A DNA stretch of 64,000 nt from Tetragonia tetragonoides (GCA_038025085.1 CM076151.1:5321001-5385000), one strand, 5' to 3'; shown: positions 35,421 to 48,201, counted from the stretch's first letter. Program-made: numbers and translations. The notes: generated by a model not told the origin, from the letters alone.

Positions 35421-37342
35421 AGTTGAAAAGTGTACACCAAACTCATTACAAAGTACAAACCCAAAATGACTTTGGTGAGTTAGCTCCTTGCTTAAGAAAA
35501 AATTAAATGGACAAAGCCAAAATGTAACGGAACAATGTGTGATTTCCCTAGGACAGACCCGTGTCAAATGGCCATTGATGTTTAATGCTTGCCACCAGAA
35601 ATCTCCAACGTGACCAATATATGGGCATCGAATCCCTCGTCGATGTTACTAGTATTTGATCACTCACTCTCTCTCCTCTCTCTCACTTTCTTCACCACCA
35701 TCCCCCCTATTTGTTTATCTACCTAATTCAATCCATCTTTATTCCGCTCACAGTAGCGTTTCGGTCAGGTTCCCACCCAACAAACTGGCTAAAATCATCA
35801 AATAGACTGGTAAGCAAAAACCCTTTTCCTCTTTCTCTCTATTAGTCTATAATTTCTCTCTCCTAAATGGACTGATTGTAGTACATAGAATGCTTGTGGG
35901 TGCTCTGCTTGTAAATGGGTTTAAATTTGCAGATCAATGTATGTACTTTGATACCTTGTTTTGTTTTGTTAAAATAGTCAATTGAAAGTAGAAAAGAAGT
36001 ACAACTTTCAAGGGTTTTAGTTTTAGACTAGTAAAGGTTTGGGCTTTTTTGTTTGTTGTTTAGGGTTTTTGTTGGTTTGGCTTTTCTTTGTTCTTTTGGG
36101 TTTTTGATTGACATAAGAAGCCTAAATTTAGAGTCTTCTAATCTGGGTCGAGCTTAATTTGACAGATTAATGTGTGAAAATGGTGTTTTGAGTTTAAAGC
36201 AGTGAACTTTGCTTTGTTTTACTACTGGTATTTGCATTTACAGGTATTTGGTCTATCGTTTTAGTTATATATAGAGTATCTTTGTGGAATACTGGCGGAT
36301 ATTGTTTTAGTTAATTATTAGAGTAATAATTTATCTGATGGTCTGTTTGTTAGTAAGAAAATTCAAGTCATAGAAATGCTGAAAAAGATAAAGGTGAGTC
36401 AACCCACGTTGTCAAGGCCTCAAGGGTCATAGACATTGACCCATAAATCATAATCACCAAACTAAGCATAGTAGGTTAGAAGCATTTTACAATAAGAGTC
36501 CAATTTTTCAATCTGAAATGAGGGGCAACACCAACTACAAATAGTCAACATAAGATACCATCAGTAACCAGCTTAAGCAGTCCCGAGTGCGTTTACTGTT
36601 TTTGGTTAGAATGGAGTTTACATATCAATTGTTATTATTGTTAATTACAACTATTATTATTGTTGTTAATGTAAAATATACTTTTGGGTCTTTTCTGTTT
36701 GTTTGTTTTGTTTTGTTTTGTTTTCATGATGAGACAAGCACAATAACTACTACAACTAACTTGTGGATCCTGTCAAGGATAGGATTTGGGGTTTCAAAAT
36801 TCTGAACCCATGAGTGATTGATAAGTCTATGAGATCTCCGTCTTAAAAATAGTAAAGTAGGTACATAAAAAAAGACAAATAAACATAATAACCTGTCTAC
36901 TTCCCCACAAGCTAAAACAAATATAGTTTAAAGCTTGCTCAAGATTGAATAACATTAATGGTTTGGATGAGTGAGGGCTCAATCAGACCTACTGTTAGAG
37001 TATTTTCAGCTCAGATTGCATTGGCATCAAATTGAATCCTTATATAAGAGTTGTATTGCAGTAGCGACTTAATTGATCCCCAAGCAGAATCATCTTTTAA
37101 ATTTTTGTCTAATGTTAGGAGTAGAATGTAGAACCAAATTTTAGCGTATGATCTTTCTTCTGATACTTGTCATGCTGGGTTTATTGATTAATTTGTACTT
37201 TATAGACATGAAGGAACCATGATCTACCCTGTACAAACGCATGGTTGTGTATGACAAACATCTGTTCAGTTTGACTGTTGCAAAATTAGTTTTTACTGAT
37301 TTTTGAATCTTGATTCGCTGTTTTCAGCAAGCTAGCTTAAAT

Positions 37343-37684
37343 TTTCTTCCATCTTGCATAAGCTATAGTTTGTGAATATAGCTCACGAAAGCTTTACGAT
37401 GTAGTTTTTCAGTTGGTGCATATGAAGATATTGGTAAAAGGAAATTGCCTCTCATCCCATTTGTTCTGTCACATGATTTATTGATATTTGTAAACTGAAC
37501 TCTTAGATTAAAAATTTTGCCATCTTGCGTAAGCTATAGTTTGTGAATATAGCTCATGAAAGCTTTAAGATGTAGTTTTTCAGTTGTGCATATGAAGATA
37601 TTGGTAAAAGGAAATTGTGTCTCATCTGATTTGTTCTATAACAAGATTTCTTGATATTTGCAATCTGAACTCTTAGAGATGGCA
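37343..37684 (+). repeat. Tandem duplication, 2 x about 171 bp, in leader intron
   Basis: CATCTTGC recurs at 37350 and 37521, and the order AGCTATAGTTTGTGAATATA, TGTAGTTTTTCAGTTG, GAAGATATTGGTAAAAGG and CTGAACTCTTAGA is the same in both units. Scattered substitutions show it is older than the 58-bp duplication in POL5. Confidence 0.9.
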
Positions 37685-37900
37685 CCATTTGCCTATTAGA
37701 GAGACAAAATAAAGGAGAAATCTAAAAGCAAAAAGAAGGGGTGTCATAGGATGTTGCCTTCCATAAAATAAGCAAGCAGTACATTGGGGTGTTTTGAGCA
37801 AGTTTTGATGTTGATTATTCATTTGCCCTACTTCCTACGAGAAACTTCACCTAGAGTAGAAAGCACAATAGTGAAAAACTCAATCCCAAGATGATTATGT

Positions 37901-37922
37901 TTCTTTCTTTCTTTCTTTCTTT
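37901..37922. repeat. (TTCT)5 microsatellite
   Basis: Five TTCT units in the leader intron of the PDP-like gene. Confidence 0.9.
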
Positions 37923-38261
37923 ATGCTGTTAAAGAGATGCAACTTTTCTTGAAAAAAATAGTCGCAATAGTAAATTTGTTCGTTTTGCATACTACCTTAT
38001 TTACATAAAAGGAGCTAAAATGACTTGTATTTTGACAATGGAATAATCGTTGTATTAATTTTGAAGTTTGTGAAATTATTTGGTGAAGAGATCTGTTAAT
38101 TGTGAACATGACGTGTTTCATGAGTTGCATCACTACATGTTCTCAGATTTTGGCTGGGAAAGCTTTATAGATTTTGGTTTCATTTTGGCACTTACAGGCA
38201 GTCATCCCAAAAGCTACCTCAGTGACAGAGTGGAGGCATTTTTGACCTTCTGACAACAATC

Positions 38262-40763
38262 ATGGCTGAGGAGGGGAACCATCAAAGTGATGTCTCTGGA
38301 CTAGTTAGTGAATTAGCATCTGGAGAGAGGACAAGTGATGGTTCTGAATTTAGAAACGGTGTTGTCAGGGATAAAGCTATCAATTTTGATGCTTCTAAAA
38401 TTATTTCTCCAATGAAAGAGGAAGATACTAGCCCTTCCAAGCGCCCAACTACTACAGATGGTATGGCTTCAGCTGTAAAAAATGTTGACTCTCAAACTAG
38501 GAGCCCTGTTGACGGGGTCGTAGCTATGGATCTTGATGCTTGTAAAGTTATTTCTCCGATGAAAGATGAAGAACGTGGCCTTTCCAAGTGCCTAAATACT
38601 ACAGACGGTGTTGTTTCAGTAGTGAAAAATGATGACTCTGGACCTTCCAAGCGCCCAACTACCACAGATTGTATGGTTTCAGTTGTAAAAAATCTTGACT
38701 CTCAAACTAGGAGCCCTGTTGTAGGGGTCGTAGGTATGGATCTTGATGCTTGTAAAGTAATTTCTCCAAGGAAAGATGAAGAAGCTGGCCTTTCCAAGTG
38801 CCTAAATACTACAGACGGCATTGTTTCAGTTGTGAAAAGTGATGACTCTGAAATTAGCACTGTTGTTGGGGATGTAGCTATGGATCTTGATGCTTGTAAA
38901 ATTGTTCCTCCAATGAAAGAAGAAGATACTGGCCTTTCCAAGTGCCCAACTACTACAGATTGTATGGTTTCAGAAGTGAACAATGATGATTCTGGAATTA
39001 GGAGCATTGTTGCTGGGGATGTAGCAATGAACCTTGATGCTTGTACAATTGTTTCTCCAATGAAAGAGGAAGATGCAGGCCTTTCCAAGGGCCCAACTAC
39101 TACAGATGATACGGTTTCAGTTGTGAAAAGTGATGACTCTGAATTTAGGAGCACTGTTGTTGGGGAAGAATCTCAAGATCTTGATGCCTCTAAAATGATT
39201 TCTCCAACAAAAGATGAAGTACCTGTTCTTTTGAAATGCCGAACTACTACAGATTGTATGGTTTCAGTTGAGGAAAATGATGAGGAGCAGATAGAAGCTA
39301 AAAAGGGCGCTGAGTCAAGAGAGCGTAAAAGGAGCAAGTATTTGTCACCGCCATACGTGAACATGAGCAAAGGGTCCAAAAAGGTGTCTAGTCTGAAAGA
39401 ATCTGAAACAGAATGTTCCGGTATTTCTAGAGATGAGGAGGGTAATGGCTGCATTTCTCCAGCTTCAAGGGGTGGGAGCAAAACAAAAGAGAAAAAATGG
39501 TCAAAAAAATCGGTTGCTGCATCTATGACTCTACAGGAGATAAGTGCACCTTCAGCTGAATTACTATCAGAACTGTGTTTGGCAGCTTTGGATTGTCTGT
39601 ATGCTTATAAGAATAAACATTTTGATCCTACTGAGACTTTGTTTACCAAGTTCAGGGCTTCTGTATATCATGGGGAATCTAATTCTGACATGGCTGGGAG
39701 AGATACGAGTTGTCATAATGAAAAGGGAGTGGTAAATGAAGCAAACAAACACCATGTTCGTGCTGATTTTCCACCTGGTATGTCTGATGTGAATCACAAT
39801 ATTCAGGCAGGAAGCTCAAATAAGAGTAAATCCCAGCCAAAGTTGCAAAAGAAAAAGGGGAAAACGACAACTGGATCCAAAAACATGCTCCCTGCTGGTC
39901 TGTATAATGTTAACATAAATTTCGCTGGAAATTGTTCAGTGCCTATGGATTGTCCGCCAATTGGTAGTGCGCCAACAGCCGTCAAAGCTCAACGGAGGAG
40001 AAAGAAGAAGGAAGGGACAAGTCTAGTAGCCGAGGTGCCTATGCAGACAACTCTTTTGTCTCCAGAACACTCTCAGGGTCCTCAACAGACAACTCCTTTG
40101 TCTCCAGGACTCTCTCAAGAGCCTAAGGAAGCAGTTGGTATTACAGGTGTAAATGGTACCGCTGTAAACAATGGTGTTGTAGCGACAAACTCCCAAAGCA
40201 CAGGCCCTTCTGGCCCTGAGGGTATTCCTGGTCCGAAAAAGAGGGGCAGAAAGAAAAAGGTTGTCCCTGGTGATGCAAAATCTGATGAGAATCCTGAGAA
40301 GAAGAAGAGGCAGAGGCGGCGGAAGGATGGAAATTATACAACGGACAATGGCCCTGCTCCCTTTCTCAGCACCAATGGAAACAATGCAAAGCCCATTTCA
40401 TTGGAGGTCTGTTTGCGGGACGTGGGTCCACAGTCACCTACTCCGCCATCTTTTTTGAATGCTAATCATGTCACTGGTTCTCCGTGTGCTAGTGGCAACA
40501 GTGGAAAAACCAACCAAGTTTTGACTCCACCCAGACCTTTGCAGCCTGTTGATAGGGCTAATTCCCCTGCTGTCTTGACGCCTAATAGTAAATTGGCTGG
40601 TGAAGCACCCTCCATTGTCCAAATAAGGCAAAATCTTGAGGTGATGACGGCGATGCTGGAGAAATCTGGGGACAATCTCTCACCTGAGATGAAAGTCAAA
40701 TTAGAGAATGAGATAACAGCGCTTCTGAAGAAAGTGAGCACCATGTCTGCCTCATCCTCTTAG
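38262..40763 (+). CDS. PWWP-less relative of PDP (PWWP-domain) nuclear proteins, with N-terminal tandem repeats
   Basis: A single coding exon of 833 residues. Two parts match what I know of plant PWWP-domain proteins: [17 protein letters not shown] with [15 protein letters not shown] (about 429-470), and the C-terminal helix [16 protein letters not shown] then [13 protein letters not shown] (about 786-828). The PWWP domain itself is absent. The first about 350 residues are six copies of a 49-residue unit ([15 protein letters not shown], SKCxxTTDxxVSVV) instead. Basic clusters ([27 protein letters not shown]) suggest a nuclear, DNA- or chromatin-binding protein, and the KRGRKKK segment looks like an AT-hook. 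PDP proteins act in a PRC2-linked chromatin complex with FVE/MSI proteins; this chain may keep the partner-binding part without the histone reader. That role is inference. Confidence 0.75.
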   Translation: MAEEGNHQSDVSGLVSELASGERTSDGSEFRNGVVRDKAINFDASKIISPMKEEDTSPSKRPTTTDGMASAVKNVDSQTRSPVDGVVAMDLDACKVISPMKDEERGLSKCLNTTDGVVSVVKNDDSGPSKRPTTTDCMVSVVKNLDSQTRSPVVGVVGMDLDACKVISPRKDEEAGLSKCLNTTDGIVSVVKSDDSEISTVVGDVAMDLDACKIVPPMKEEDTGLSKCPTTTDCMVSEVNNDDSGIRSIVAGDVAMNLDACTIVSPMKEEDAGLSKGPTTTDDTVSVVKSDDSEFRSTVVGEESQDLDASKMISPTKDEVPVLLKCRTTTDCMVSVEENDEEQIEAKKGAESRERKRSKYLSPPYVNMSKGSKKVSSLKESETECSGISRDEEGNGCISPASRGGSKTKEKKWSKKSVAASMTLQEISAPSAELLSELCLAALDCLYAYKNKHFDPTETLFTKFRASVYHGESNSDMAGRDTSCHNEKGVVNEANKHHVRADFPPGMSDVNHNIQAGSSNKSKSQPKLQKKKGKTTTGSKNMLPAGLYNVNINFAGNCSVPMDCPPIGSAPTAVKAQRRRKKKEGTSLVAEVPMQTTLLSPEHSQGPQQTTPLSPGLSQEPKEAVGITGVNGTAVNNGVVATNSQSTGPSGPEGIPGPKKRGRKKKVVPGDAKSDENPEKKKRQRRRKDGNYTTDNGPAPFLSTNGNNAKPISLEVCLRDVGPQSPTPPSFLNANHVTGSPCASGNSGKTNQVLTPPRPLQPVDRANSPAVLTPNSKLAGEAPSIVQIRQNLEVMTAMLEKSGDNLSPEMKVKLENEITALLKKVSTMSASSS
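38382..39323 (+). repeat. Coding tandem repeat, six units of 147 bp
   Basis: Unit starts (Asn/Asp-Leu/Phe-Asp-Ala) are at 38382, 38529, 38739, 38883, 39030 and 39177. Spacings are 147, 210, 144, 147 and 147 bp, always whole codons. The 210-bp unit holds an extra partial copy ([11 protein letters not shown]). Substitutions vary but the frame is never lost, so it is maintained as protein. Confidence 0.93.
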
Positions 40764-42160
40764 TTGATCTGTAAGAATATAGATGCTGTCTAAACCATTT
40801 AGCAACTCTTGCTAAGTCACTTTTGTTATGCATCTTAGTGCTTGATCCCCGTTCAATTGGGTGGATCTCCATTAGTCCCTCCTTGCGTCTTTTTAGAAAG
40901 TAGACCTCATTGGATCTTATTACAAAGTGGGAACTTCTTTTTCTTCCCCTCCTTTTGAACCGGTGTAGTGTCAGTTGCATCTCTTGGCGTGTACTTCTCA
41001 TTTATGAATTGTTTGCTGCGCTGAAATAGAAGCAGTGACCTGTTTTCGGAAGCTGCAATTATTATGACTGATAATTGCATGCTCATGAACAGTAAGTAAA
41101 AATGTTCTGGATTGACATCCCTTCTCGAAGTATTTGCATCTATTTTTTCTGTTGGTTTTTTACTGTATGCTGCGCCAAATTATGTCCACTTGCCTGATAC
41201 GGAAGTATCATACTTGTTTTTTCATGCTACCTCCTATGAAGGCTTAACGTTCATGCCATATGCCACTGTAGCTGATCATGATAGTAAACTGGTAATATTA
41301 GTCTGGCAGATGGACTCCAGCTGCAGATCCTTTTAGCAAGGCAGAGCAGACGCTAGGACTAGAACTGTTTGCTTAGTTGCATAATCATAGGTTTGGGCTC
41401 GTTTATCCCCCTTCATGGTTAATTTGCCAAGGAATCCCATACGCCCTGAGGCGGGTTGACATGGGTACACACTGCTTGTTCATTTCACGATGTTTGATTT
41501 AGGTCGTGTTCAACTCAATAATGAGTCGTTGCATCATCGTTTGTGTGCCTCTCTTCAAACACTAAAATCAGCTTGAATCTTATAATCATAGCGAATAATT
41601 TGTTTTTCTTACATTGTAGAGTTTGAATCACTAGTTTACTTCAACCTTTTATGCTCGCTGGAACCTACTAATTTGTGTTGGTTATATAGCTCACTTAACC
41701 TGACCATAAGGTTGAGGAGCTCAACAATTATTAGTCGCCACGAGATAAGGTTTACATAGATTACTGAACTTAGTTGATAAATGATGCAAGCTTCAAAAAA
41801 ATGTATACACTCACGAACAAAATCATGCTAACATTTCTCAAATGCTGCAGCTTAAACCAACTTGCCAAGTTCAACTTGGAACAGCTGATTTTCAGTGACA
41901 ATCATGGAAGGTAAAGATCACTGGGCAACAAAAGAATTATTTCTACCACGACTTTCTCAACAATATACCTACTCTTTTGCGACCCTGTCACTTCTGTAGC
42001 CTCATGATACACTACCCAAAACTGTGGGAAATTCAAGTGCCATCCGCAGGAACCCCAACAGCCAAACAAAATTTATATGCTTCTACTCAAAGCTATGAAC
42101 TGAGGTTTGAAATAAAATAATGTGCATATTAGTAAATCCGTGACGCCCACCGGTCAGTCC
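40764..42160. other. 3' UTRs of the PDP-like and Hsp70 genes (convergent)
   Basis: The two genes converge here. No further gene is supported; the plus-strand frame at 41112-41336 has no domain. The minus-strand sequence from about 41850 to 42160 is the probable Hsp70 3' UTR. Confidence 0.55.
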
Positions 42161-45100
42161 CTACTTCTTGGCCTCTTCATACTCTGCCTCTGGGGTCTGG
42201 TTGCCTCCTGACGAGGAATCACCACCAGAGGAAGCACCGCCTGAGCCACCCGACATGTGTTGCCCGATCTTGGATACAGCCTTGTTAGCGGCGTCAGTCT
42301 TTGCTTTAATCTCGTCGACATTGTCCTGCTGCATGGCAGTTCTCAAGTCAGCAACAGCATCTTCTATTTCCTTGGCTACCTCACTCGGTATCTTCTCCCT
42401 GTATTCACCCAAGCTCTTCTCTATGCTGTAGATGGTTGTGTCGGCTGTGTTTCTGGCATCGATAAGTAACTTCCTCTCCTGATCCTTCTGGGCATGCAAC
42501 TCGGCTTCCCTAACCATTTTATCGATCTCGTCATCAGAGAGCCCACCGGAGGACTTGATGGTGATTTGCTGCTCTTTCATGGTAGCCTTGTCTCTGGCAG
42601 AGACTGTGACAATGCCATTGGCATCAATGTCGAATGTAACCTCAATTTGTGGCAGGCCTCGTGGAGCAGGTGGTATGCCCTGGAGTTCAAACTCTCCAAG
42701 CATCTTGTTGTCAGATGCCATTTCACGTTCACCTTGCAGTACCTTGATACCGACCTGAGTTTGGTTGTCAGCAGCTGTCGAAAACACCTGAATTTGCAAC
42801 CAGAAAATAAATGTATCAGGCAGAAAACCAGAATCAGAGCAGAGGAGCTACAGTATTGACCTTCCAAGATTCAAAAATCTGACAGGCTATCCTTCGTCAA
42901 TACTTAACCTTCTTACTCATTTACTATCCAACTAAAAGGCTTGACCAATATGTCAAGTATCACACATTAAAGACAGTTAATCAGGTCATGTAAGCGGTAA
43001 GCCCCAACTTATCCAAATACCCCAGACATAGGTACCTGTCCTTTATCCCCTTGAAAGAACAAACCCTATGCCCAACCTTGTAAAACAAAACAAGAGCTTG
43101 GCCTGGAGTGTCAAAGCAGTTCACAGCAAGTACAATATCAGAAGTATGAAAATGCTAGTACAATCCCTGATGGGGGAGGTCGAACTCGTGATTACCGTTA
43201 TTGGGTCACTTAGAACATCATAATCATAAACTAACAAAAAGAGCAAATATGTGAACTAAAGAGCTGCAATGGCCTACCTGACTCTTTTTCGTTGGAATGG
43301 TTGTATTCCTGCTGATCAGTCTGGTGAAAACACCACCTAATGTCTCAATACCAAGGGAGAGAGGAGTGACATCCAAAAGAAGCAATTCCTTGACATCGCC
43401 CCGCAATATACCACCCTGGATTGCAGCCCCCATAGCAACTGCCTCGTCAGGGTTCACTCCTTTGCTTGGAGTCTTGCCAAAAATCTCATGGACTATCTCT
43501 TGTACTTTAGGCACTCGAGTCATACCACCAACAAGAAGAACCTCATCTACTTCCTTAATGGAAATGCCAGCATCCTTCAGACAGTTTTTGCAAGGGGATC
43601 GTGTCCTCTCTATCAAACTGTCCACCAGGGACTCGAACTTTGACCTCGTCAATGTGATGTTGAAGTGTTTTGCTCCAGAAGAATCAGCACTGATAAATGG
43701 CAGGCTAATGTCTGTCTGAGATGTTGATGAAAGTTCTATTTTGGCCTTCTCAGCTGCTTCCCGAAGTCTTTGCAGGGCAAGGCGGTCATTTTTCAGATCA
43801 ATGCCCTCAGTTTTCTTAAATTCTGCTACCAAGAATTCCAACAAAGTATTGTCAAAATCCTCTCCTCCCAGAAATGTGTCACCATTTGTAGCTTTCACCT
43901 GAGTCAGCATAAATTGTTAATACAGACAGAAAGAGTAACATTAACTTGAAGATATTCATCGCTAAAAGAGTAATACCTCAAAAACACCGTTGGAGATCTC
44001 GAGGATAGAAACATCAAAGGTTCCACCACCAAGATCAAAAACTGCAATGAGACCTTCCTTATTGGTCAAACCATAAGAAAGGGCAGCTGCAGTAGGTTCA
44101 TTAATGATCCTTTGGACATCAAGTCCAGCAATCCGCCCAGCATCTTTTGTAGCTTGTCTCTGAGCATCATTAAAATATGCTGGAACTGTAACCACAGCTT
44201 TGGAAACAGTTTTTCCAAGGTAAGCCTCTGCAGTTTCCTTCATCTTTGTCAAAACAAAGGCTCCGATCTGACTAGGAGAGTATTGTTGACCATTGGCTTC
44301 GACCCAGGCATCACCATTAGGTGCCCTGACTATTTTGTAAGGAACCATTTTCATCTCCTTCTGAGTCTGTGAATCATCAAAACGCCTCCCAATCAAACGC
44401 TTGGTCCCAAATACGGTATTTGTTGGGTTAGTCACAGCCTGACGTTTCGCTGGAGTACCAACAAGCAGCTCACCCTTTTGGTTGAAGGCAACAACTGATG
44501 GCGTGGTGCGGGCACCTTCAGCATTTTCAATCACTTTTGCACTCTACACATAAAGGAAAACAAAAGAAAAATGAAAATTTCATCCCAGAAAAATTCAAGG
44601 TTTGTGAACAGGCAATTAGGCACACACTTCAAAAGAATAAGATTATCTAACTAACCTTGCCCTCCATGACAGCAACACAAGAGTTAGTGGTACCTAAGTC
44701 AATACCAATGACATCATTCCCGGCAGGTCTTGCACTGTATGATAAAACAAGTTAGTTAGCGAAGCCAAAATGCAGATTTAATACGCAATTAACAAAAAAG
44801 CACCCTTTTTATAGGGAAAAGGGACTGTTTAAGTAAATTACCTAAATGGTCGAACCAAGTTGGCCAATTTTTGCCCCATAAAAGGGCTGACAAGTGATGA
44901 ATTGCCATTTCCAGCCAACTGCACAAGATAAACATGGCAAGGACATACTAATTAGCCAATGAAACAAAATTCAAACATAGAGGATGCACGGTCCAAGAAG
45001 TCATAATATGCATAAGTACACCCAAAGCAATACATCATGTTATTGTGCACAATTATAAAGCAAAGCAAACTCAGGCAATAGCAATCATTAGCACAATGAG

Positions 45101-46060
45101 AGGCTGTCAGCACTAAGCATCATTGTTCCCAACCAATACTCCCGAGAGGCTATCAGCTAATATCTTGTCTATACAAGTATGTGGCATGGTCACATAAGAA
45201 TCTAAATCAGATATGAAAAAAATTCAACTTGGCAATATATGCTACAAACAGAACAGGAACACAAGTGTCCATAGAATCTATTCAAAGATCTTCTGTTTCA
45301 TTGCTTTGGCTGTTAAAGAATAACAAGTCTACCAAATAAAACAGAGACTAGCTCAGCCAACCACAGCCTAATAGGTCATGTACCATTCAAATTCTAAGAT
45401 GAACCTTCAACCACTAACATACTTTTCTCTTTTTTTTCGGCGATATCGAGAGAATTTGGTTACTAATTTAAGGCTAATCCTAGCATCAGAGTGGAAGGCA
45501 TATGACTAAGTAGCTTTCTAGCACTAAACTTACTTAAACTTTCGTTCAAAATACTTTGCCCAATCAACTTTTAGTTAACTGTTAATTTCATCACAAAACC
45601 TAACACATCAAAATATTCCCTATCGCAAATATTGCAGCAAATGGCCAACTTACACCAAATATATTATGGAGTATTTCTATATATTCAGTCCTTGCAATCA
45701 CAACCAAAACTCAAAAGCCGAAATCACAATCACGTCAACAAACAAGGAGAATAACAAGCAGTAATTAACCTAGAAAAAAAACGAGCTAAAAATCAAAAGA
45801 ATCTATTCATTTGCAATTCATCGCATCTTATTATCATCAAACAAACATCAGATTAACGGCATACAACGATCTACATCTACTACAGCTAACAAATCGAACG
45901 AAATACTACAAAAATAAACGACAAATGCAAAATTTCAACAATGATTGAACTGAACAAACCAGCTAGTAATTTCTAGAGAGAGACTTACAGATTTGAAGGA
46001 TGAGAGAGAAGAGAGTTCGCGACGGCGAAGATTGCGAAGAATCACAGAAGCAGCAGCCAT
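42161..46060 (-). CDS. mtHSC70: Mitochondrial heat shock 70 kDa protein (mtHsc70)
   Basis: Six minus-strand exons (46060-45989, 44918-44842, 44734-44656, 44543-43977, 43898-43278, 42787-42161) join to 680 residues, the usual length. Residues 1-50 form an Arg- and Ser-rich mitochondrial presequence ([15 protein letters not shown]) ending near RPFSA, which fits a processing site. Hsp70 signatures are all present: [10 protein letters not shown] at 59-68, [11 protein letters not shown] at about 246-256, and [15 protein letters not shown] at about 386-400. The ATPase domain is followed by the substrate-binding domain ([31 protein letters not shown]), a helical lid, a Gly/Ser-rich linker and the mitochondrial-type end [10 protein letters not shown]. 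It is the matrix motor for protein import and folding, working with J-proteins and a GrpE factor, and gives specificity to Fe-S cluster transfer. Intron 1 is about 1.07 kb. Confidence 0.97.
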
Positions 46061-46369
46061 GGTAGATCTAATGACTACTTTCTCTCTCCTCTTTCTTCTT
46101 CTTCTTATACGCAGAGCAGAAGGTGGTCAGGGTTTAGGGCTTAAGCTAAGGAGGTGATTTTGGAGAGAGAAAGAGAAATGTATAATTATGAAACAGAAGT
46201 TTCCAGATATACCAAACCACATTTCTTGTTCTCCAAACCAAACCTACACCGTTTTTATATTTCACAACCCATTTCCGGTTTTATTTTATTTTATTTTGAT
46301 TTTCTTTAATTTTTGTCAGCCTCTTCTAACATTTGACTTCTTCTGTTCTCCCCATATTAGAGAAGTTGT
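46061..46369. other. Hsp70 promoter/leader
   Basis: The minus-strand leader of the Hsp70 gene runs up from 46061 through a pyrimidine-rich stretch. A telo-box-like AAACCCTG lies near 46127-46138 on the gene strand. No clear heat-shock element array (repeated nGAAn) was seen, which fits a constitutive cognate gene. Confidence 0.45.
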
Positions 46370-46650
46370 ACCAACAAGGGTGGTGGTCTAGTGGTTCCAA
46401 GCTTACTTTCAAGTGGTTTGGTAAGGCAAGGTTATGGGTTCGAATTCCCATTCCCCCCATGCCTTGTGTCTGTTGGCTTCTAGGAACTATACTAGCCCCT
46501 TGTTGGTGCTATGTTGACGGGGCCAGTGTTTGCACTGGTTGTTCAGCTAGTCTGATATGTTCGCTATTGAACACGAGAGTCCGAACATGATGTAGCAGAC
46601 GGTGCCTCGATCACCATTCACTTGCACCCTCTTATTTGGACTAGCAACAA
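46370..46650 (+). mobile_element. tRNA-like SINE, 281-bp family, copy A
   Basis: Box A-like GGTGGTCTAGTGGTTCC and box B GGTTCGAATTCCC (about 46438-46450) are followed by CATGCCTTGTGTC, GTTGGCTTCTA, CTTGTTGGTGCTA, TTTGCACTG and CATTCACTTGCACCCT. The same blocks in the same order occur at 60770-61050. Flanks 46354-46369 and 46651-46666 match at 14 of 16 bases (ATATTAGAGAAGTTGT against ATATAAGAGAAGTCGT), an aged target-site duplication. The frame at 46333-46590 is not a gene. Confidence 0.9.
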
Positions 46651-47420
46651 ATATAAGAGAAGTCGTGGTCATTTTCACAGTGACGAATTCATGAAGGAAA
46701 GTATACAACACAAAAAATGTATGAACTATAGAAGCACACATCATCTGAATAATAATAAAGAGGATTCCATTAATGTTGGTAACGAAATTGTAGGTATTTT
46801 GGTCTATACCTAAAAAGGCACCTAAAGTAGGGTTGCGAAGGAGAATTTGATAACAAAATTTACTTTAGTATGTTTCTGAAAAGTAAACCGAATAAAGTAG
46901 TAGTTTGGTAGTTTGAGTTTTAGAGGAGGTACAAGGCCGGATGAGATTCACCGGACACCATCAATGAAAATTCAGAAGTTCGTTTTTTTATTTTCTTTTA
47001 GCCCTACTTGTTTATTGATCTTTCATGCCAATCAAGAGGAGATTGTTTTATCACATCTTCTACATACATCTACTTGTGTATATAAAGTCTACAAATTTTC
47101 TGACCAAAAAAAAAAAGTCTACAAGTTTGGACCTTGGGTATTTGTTGAGCATTTCTCATAAAAAACTGCTTTCCTGATAAAAGTATGACTACTAATCTAT
47201 TGAATTATGTAATAAGATTTTTGAGTCTTTTGTAATCTAAAAGAATATATCCAATTTGGTTCTGTATAGTTGATAAACTTCACCCATTTTCAGTTTTACA
47301 GAAGCGCCGCTTTAGATGCTATAGACATGGTTCCAATAGCATGACCTGAGTTGATAATTTCTTTTGTTGAAGTTAAAGATTAGCAAAGGACAACAAAAGA
47401 TCACCAAGCGTTTACATTCT
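46651..47420. other. Intergenic, no gene seen
   Basis: AT-rich sequence without a recognisable coding region. An A-run near 47105-47116 and a nearby repeat of TCTACAAGTTT/TCTACAAATTT are the only notable details. Confidence 0.5.
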
Positions 47421-48057
47421 TCACATGAACTTCTTTTGTGTAATCTTCTTCTGAAGCAAAGTACGATTAGGGAAAAGGAAAATGCCAAGAGATTCATGAC
47501 TTAATTCACTATGAATCTCTGATCGAATGCATTGTGGAAGTTCTTGCCGGAACCACTTGAGCCATTCAGAATCCTCAAATCATGAATCTACCAGTTCATG
47601 AGCTAACGAGTTAACCTCCCTGTCCAATTTAGATACATCACGGAAAACAGAAAGAGGCCGGAAAGTTCTTATAAATTGAACTCAGTTAGCTTAACATACT
47701 GTTAGAATTAAGGCGGTATTCATGACAGGACAACAAATTTCATGCTCATTGTAAGCAAATTTCAAAAACGTTACAAAGAACAAACCAATAAAAGAATCTG
47801 TACTGTAAAGACACAGTAGATGCAAAACTTCTGAAGCTGAACTTTCCAGGGGGATCGAATTCCTCTCCAGCAGATTTTACTACACTGCACCAACTGTCGA
47901 CTAAGACTGGGACGAGAGAATTGCCCCATGCATAACCCTCTTTCCCTATGGATCTAATACTATTTCCTCCACTAATATAACACACCACCCAGTATGTTTC
48001 AGCCAAGGCGAGTTCTGGGAAGGTCCAGATGTAAGCAGCCTTTCCCCTTTTTCTCCA
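47421..48057 (-). pseudogene. Unidentified coding-like relic, two blocks
   Basis: Two minus-strand stretches look protein-coding yet match no family I can name. Block 1 (about 48057-47800) reads KAAYIWTFPELALAETYW and then GKEGYAWGNSLVPVLVDSWC and GEEFDPPGKFSFRSF. Block 2 (about 47682-47421) reads FRDVSKLDREVNSLAHELV, an in-frame TGA, then FEDSEWLKWFRQELPQCI and HESLGIFLFPNR. They may be exons of a broken gene or part of the long 3' region of the CorA-like gene just upstream. The in-frame stop and lack of a start argue for a relic. No function is assigned. Confidence 0.35.
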
Positions 48058-48201
48058 CTAATGGTTATGCCAAACGCGCTGAAGGAAACCAGCTGAGACA
48101 AGTCAGGATTACAGAGACTACATTTTGATGGCCAACATGTATATCAGAAACTTTGCAAGTCATATTGTCTGGTTAAGATATAATCTGAATATTTTCTTCA
48201 A

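Larger units (their letters stand above)
35421..38261 (+). other. Promoter, leader exon and 2.4-kb leader intron of the PDP-like gene
   Basis: A pyrimidine-rich leader at about 35660-35811 ends in AGACTG followed by GTAAGC. CACTTACAG precedes GCAGTCATCC at about 38198, 64 bp before the ATG. A 5' UTR intron of about 2.4 kb is therefore likely (35812 to about 38197). It contains the 171-bp tandem duplication and a TTCT run. No coding exon, and no PWWP-domain sequence, was found in it. Confidence 0.6.
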
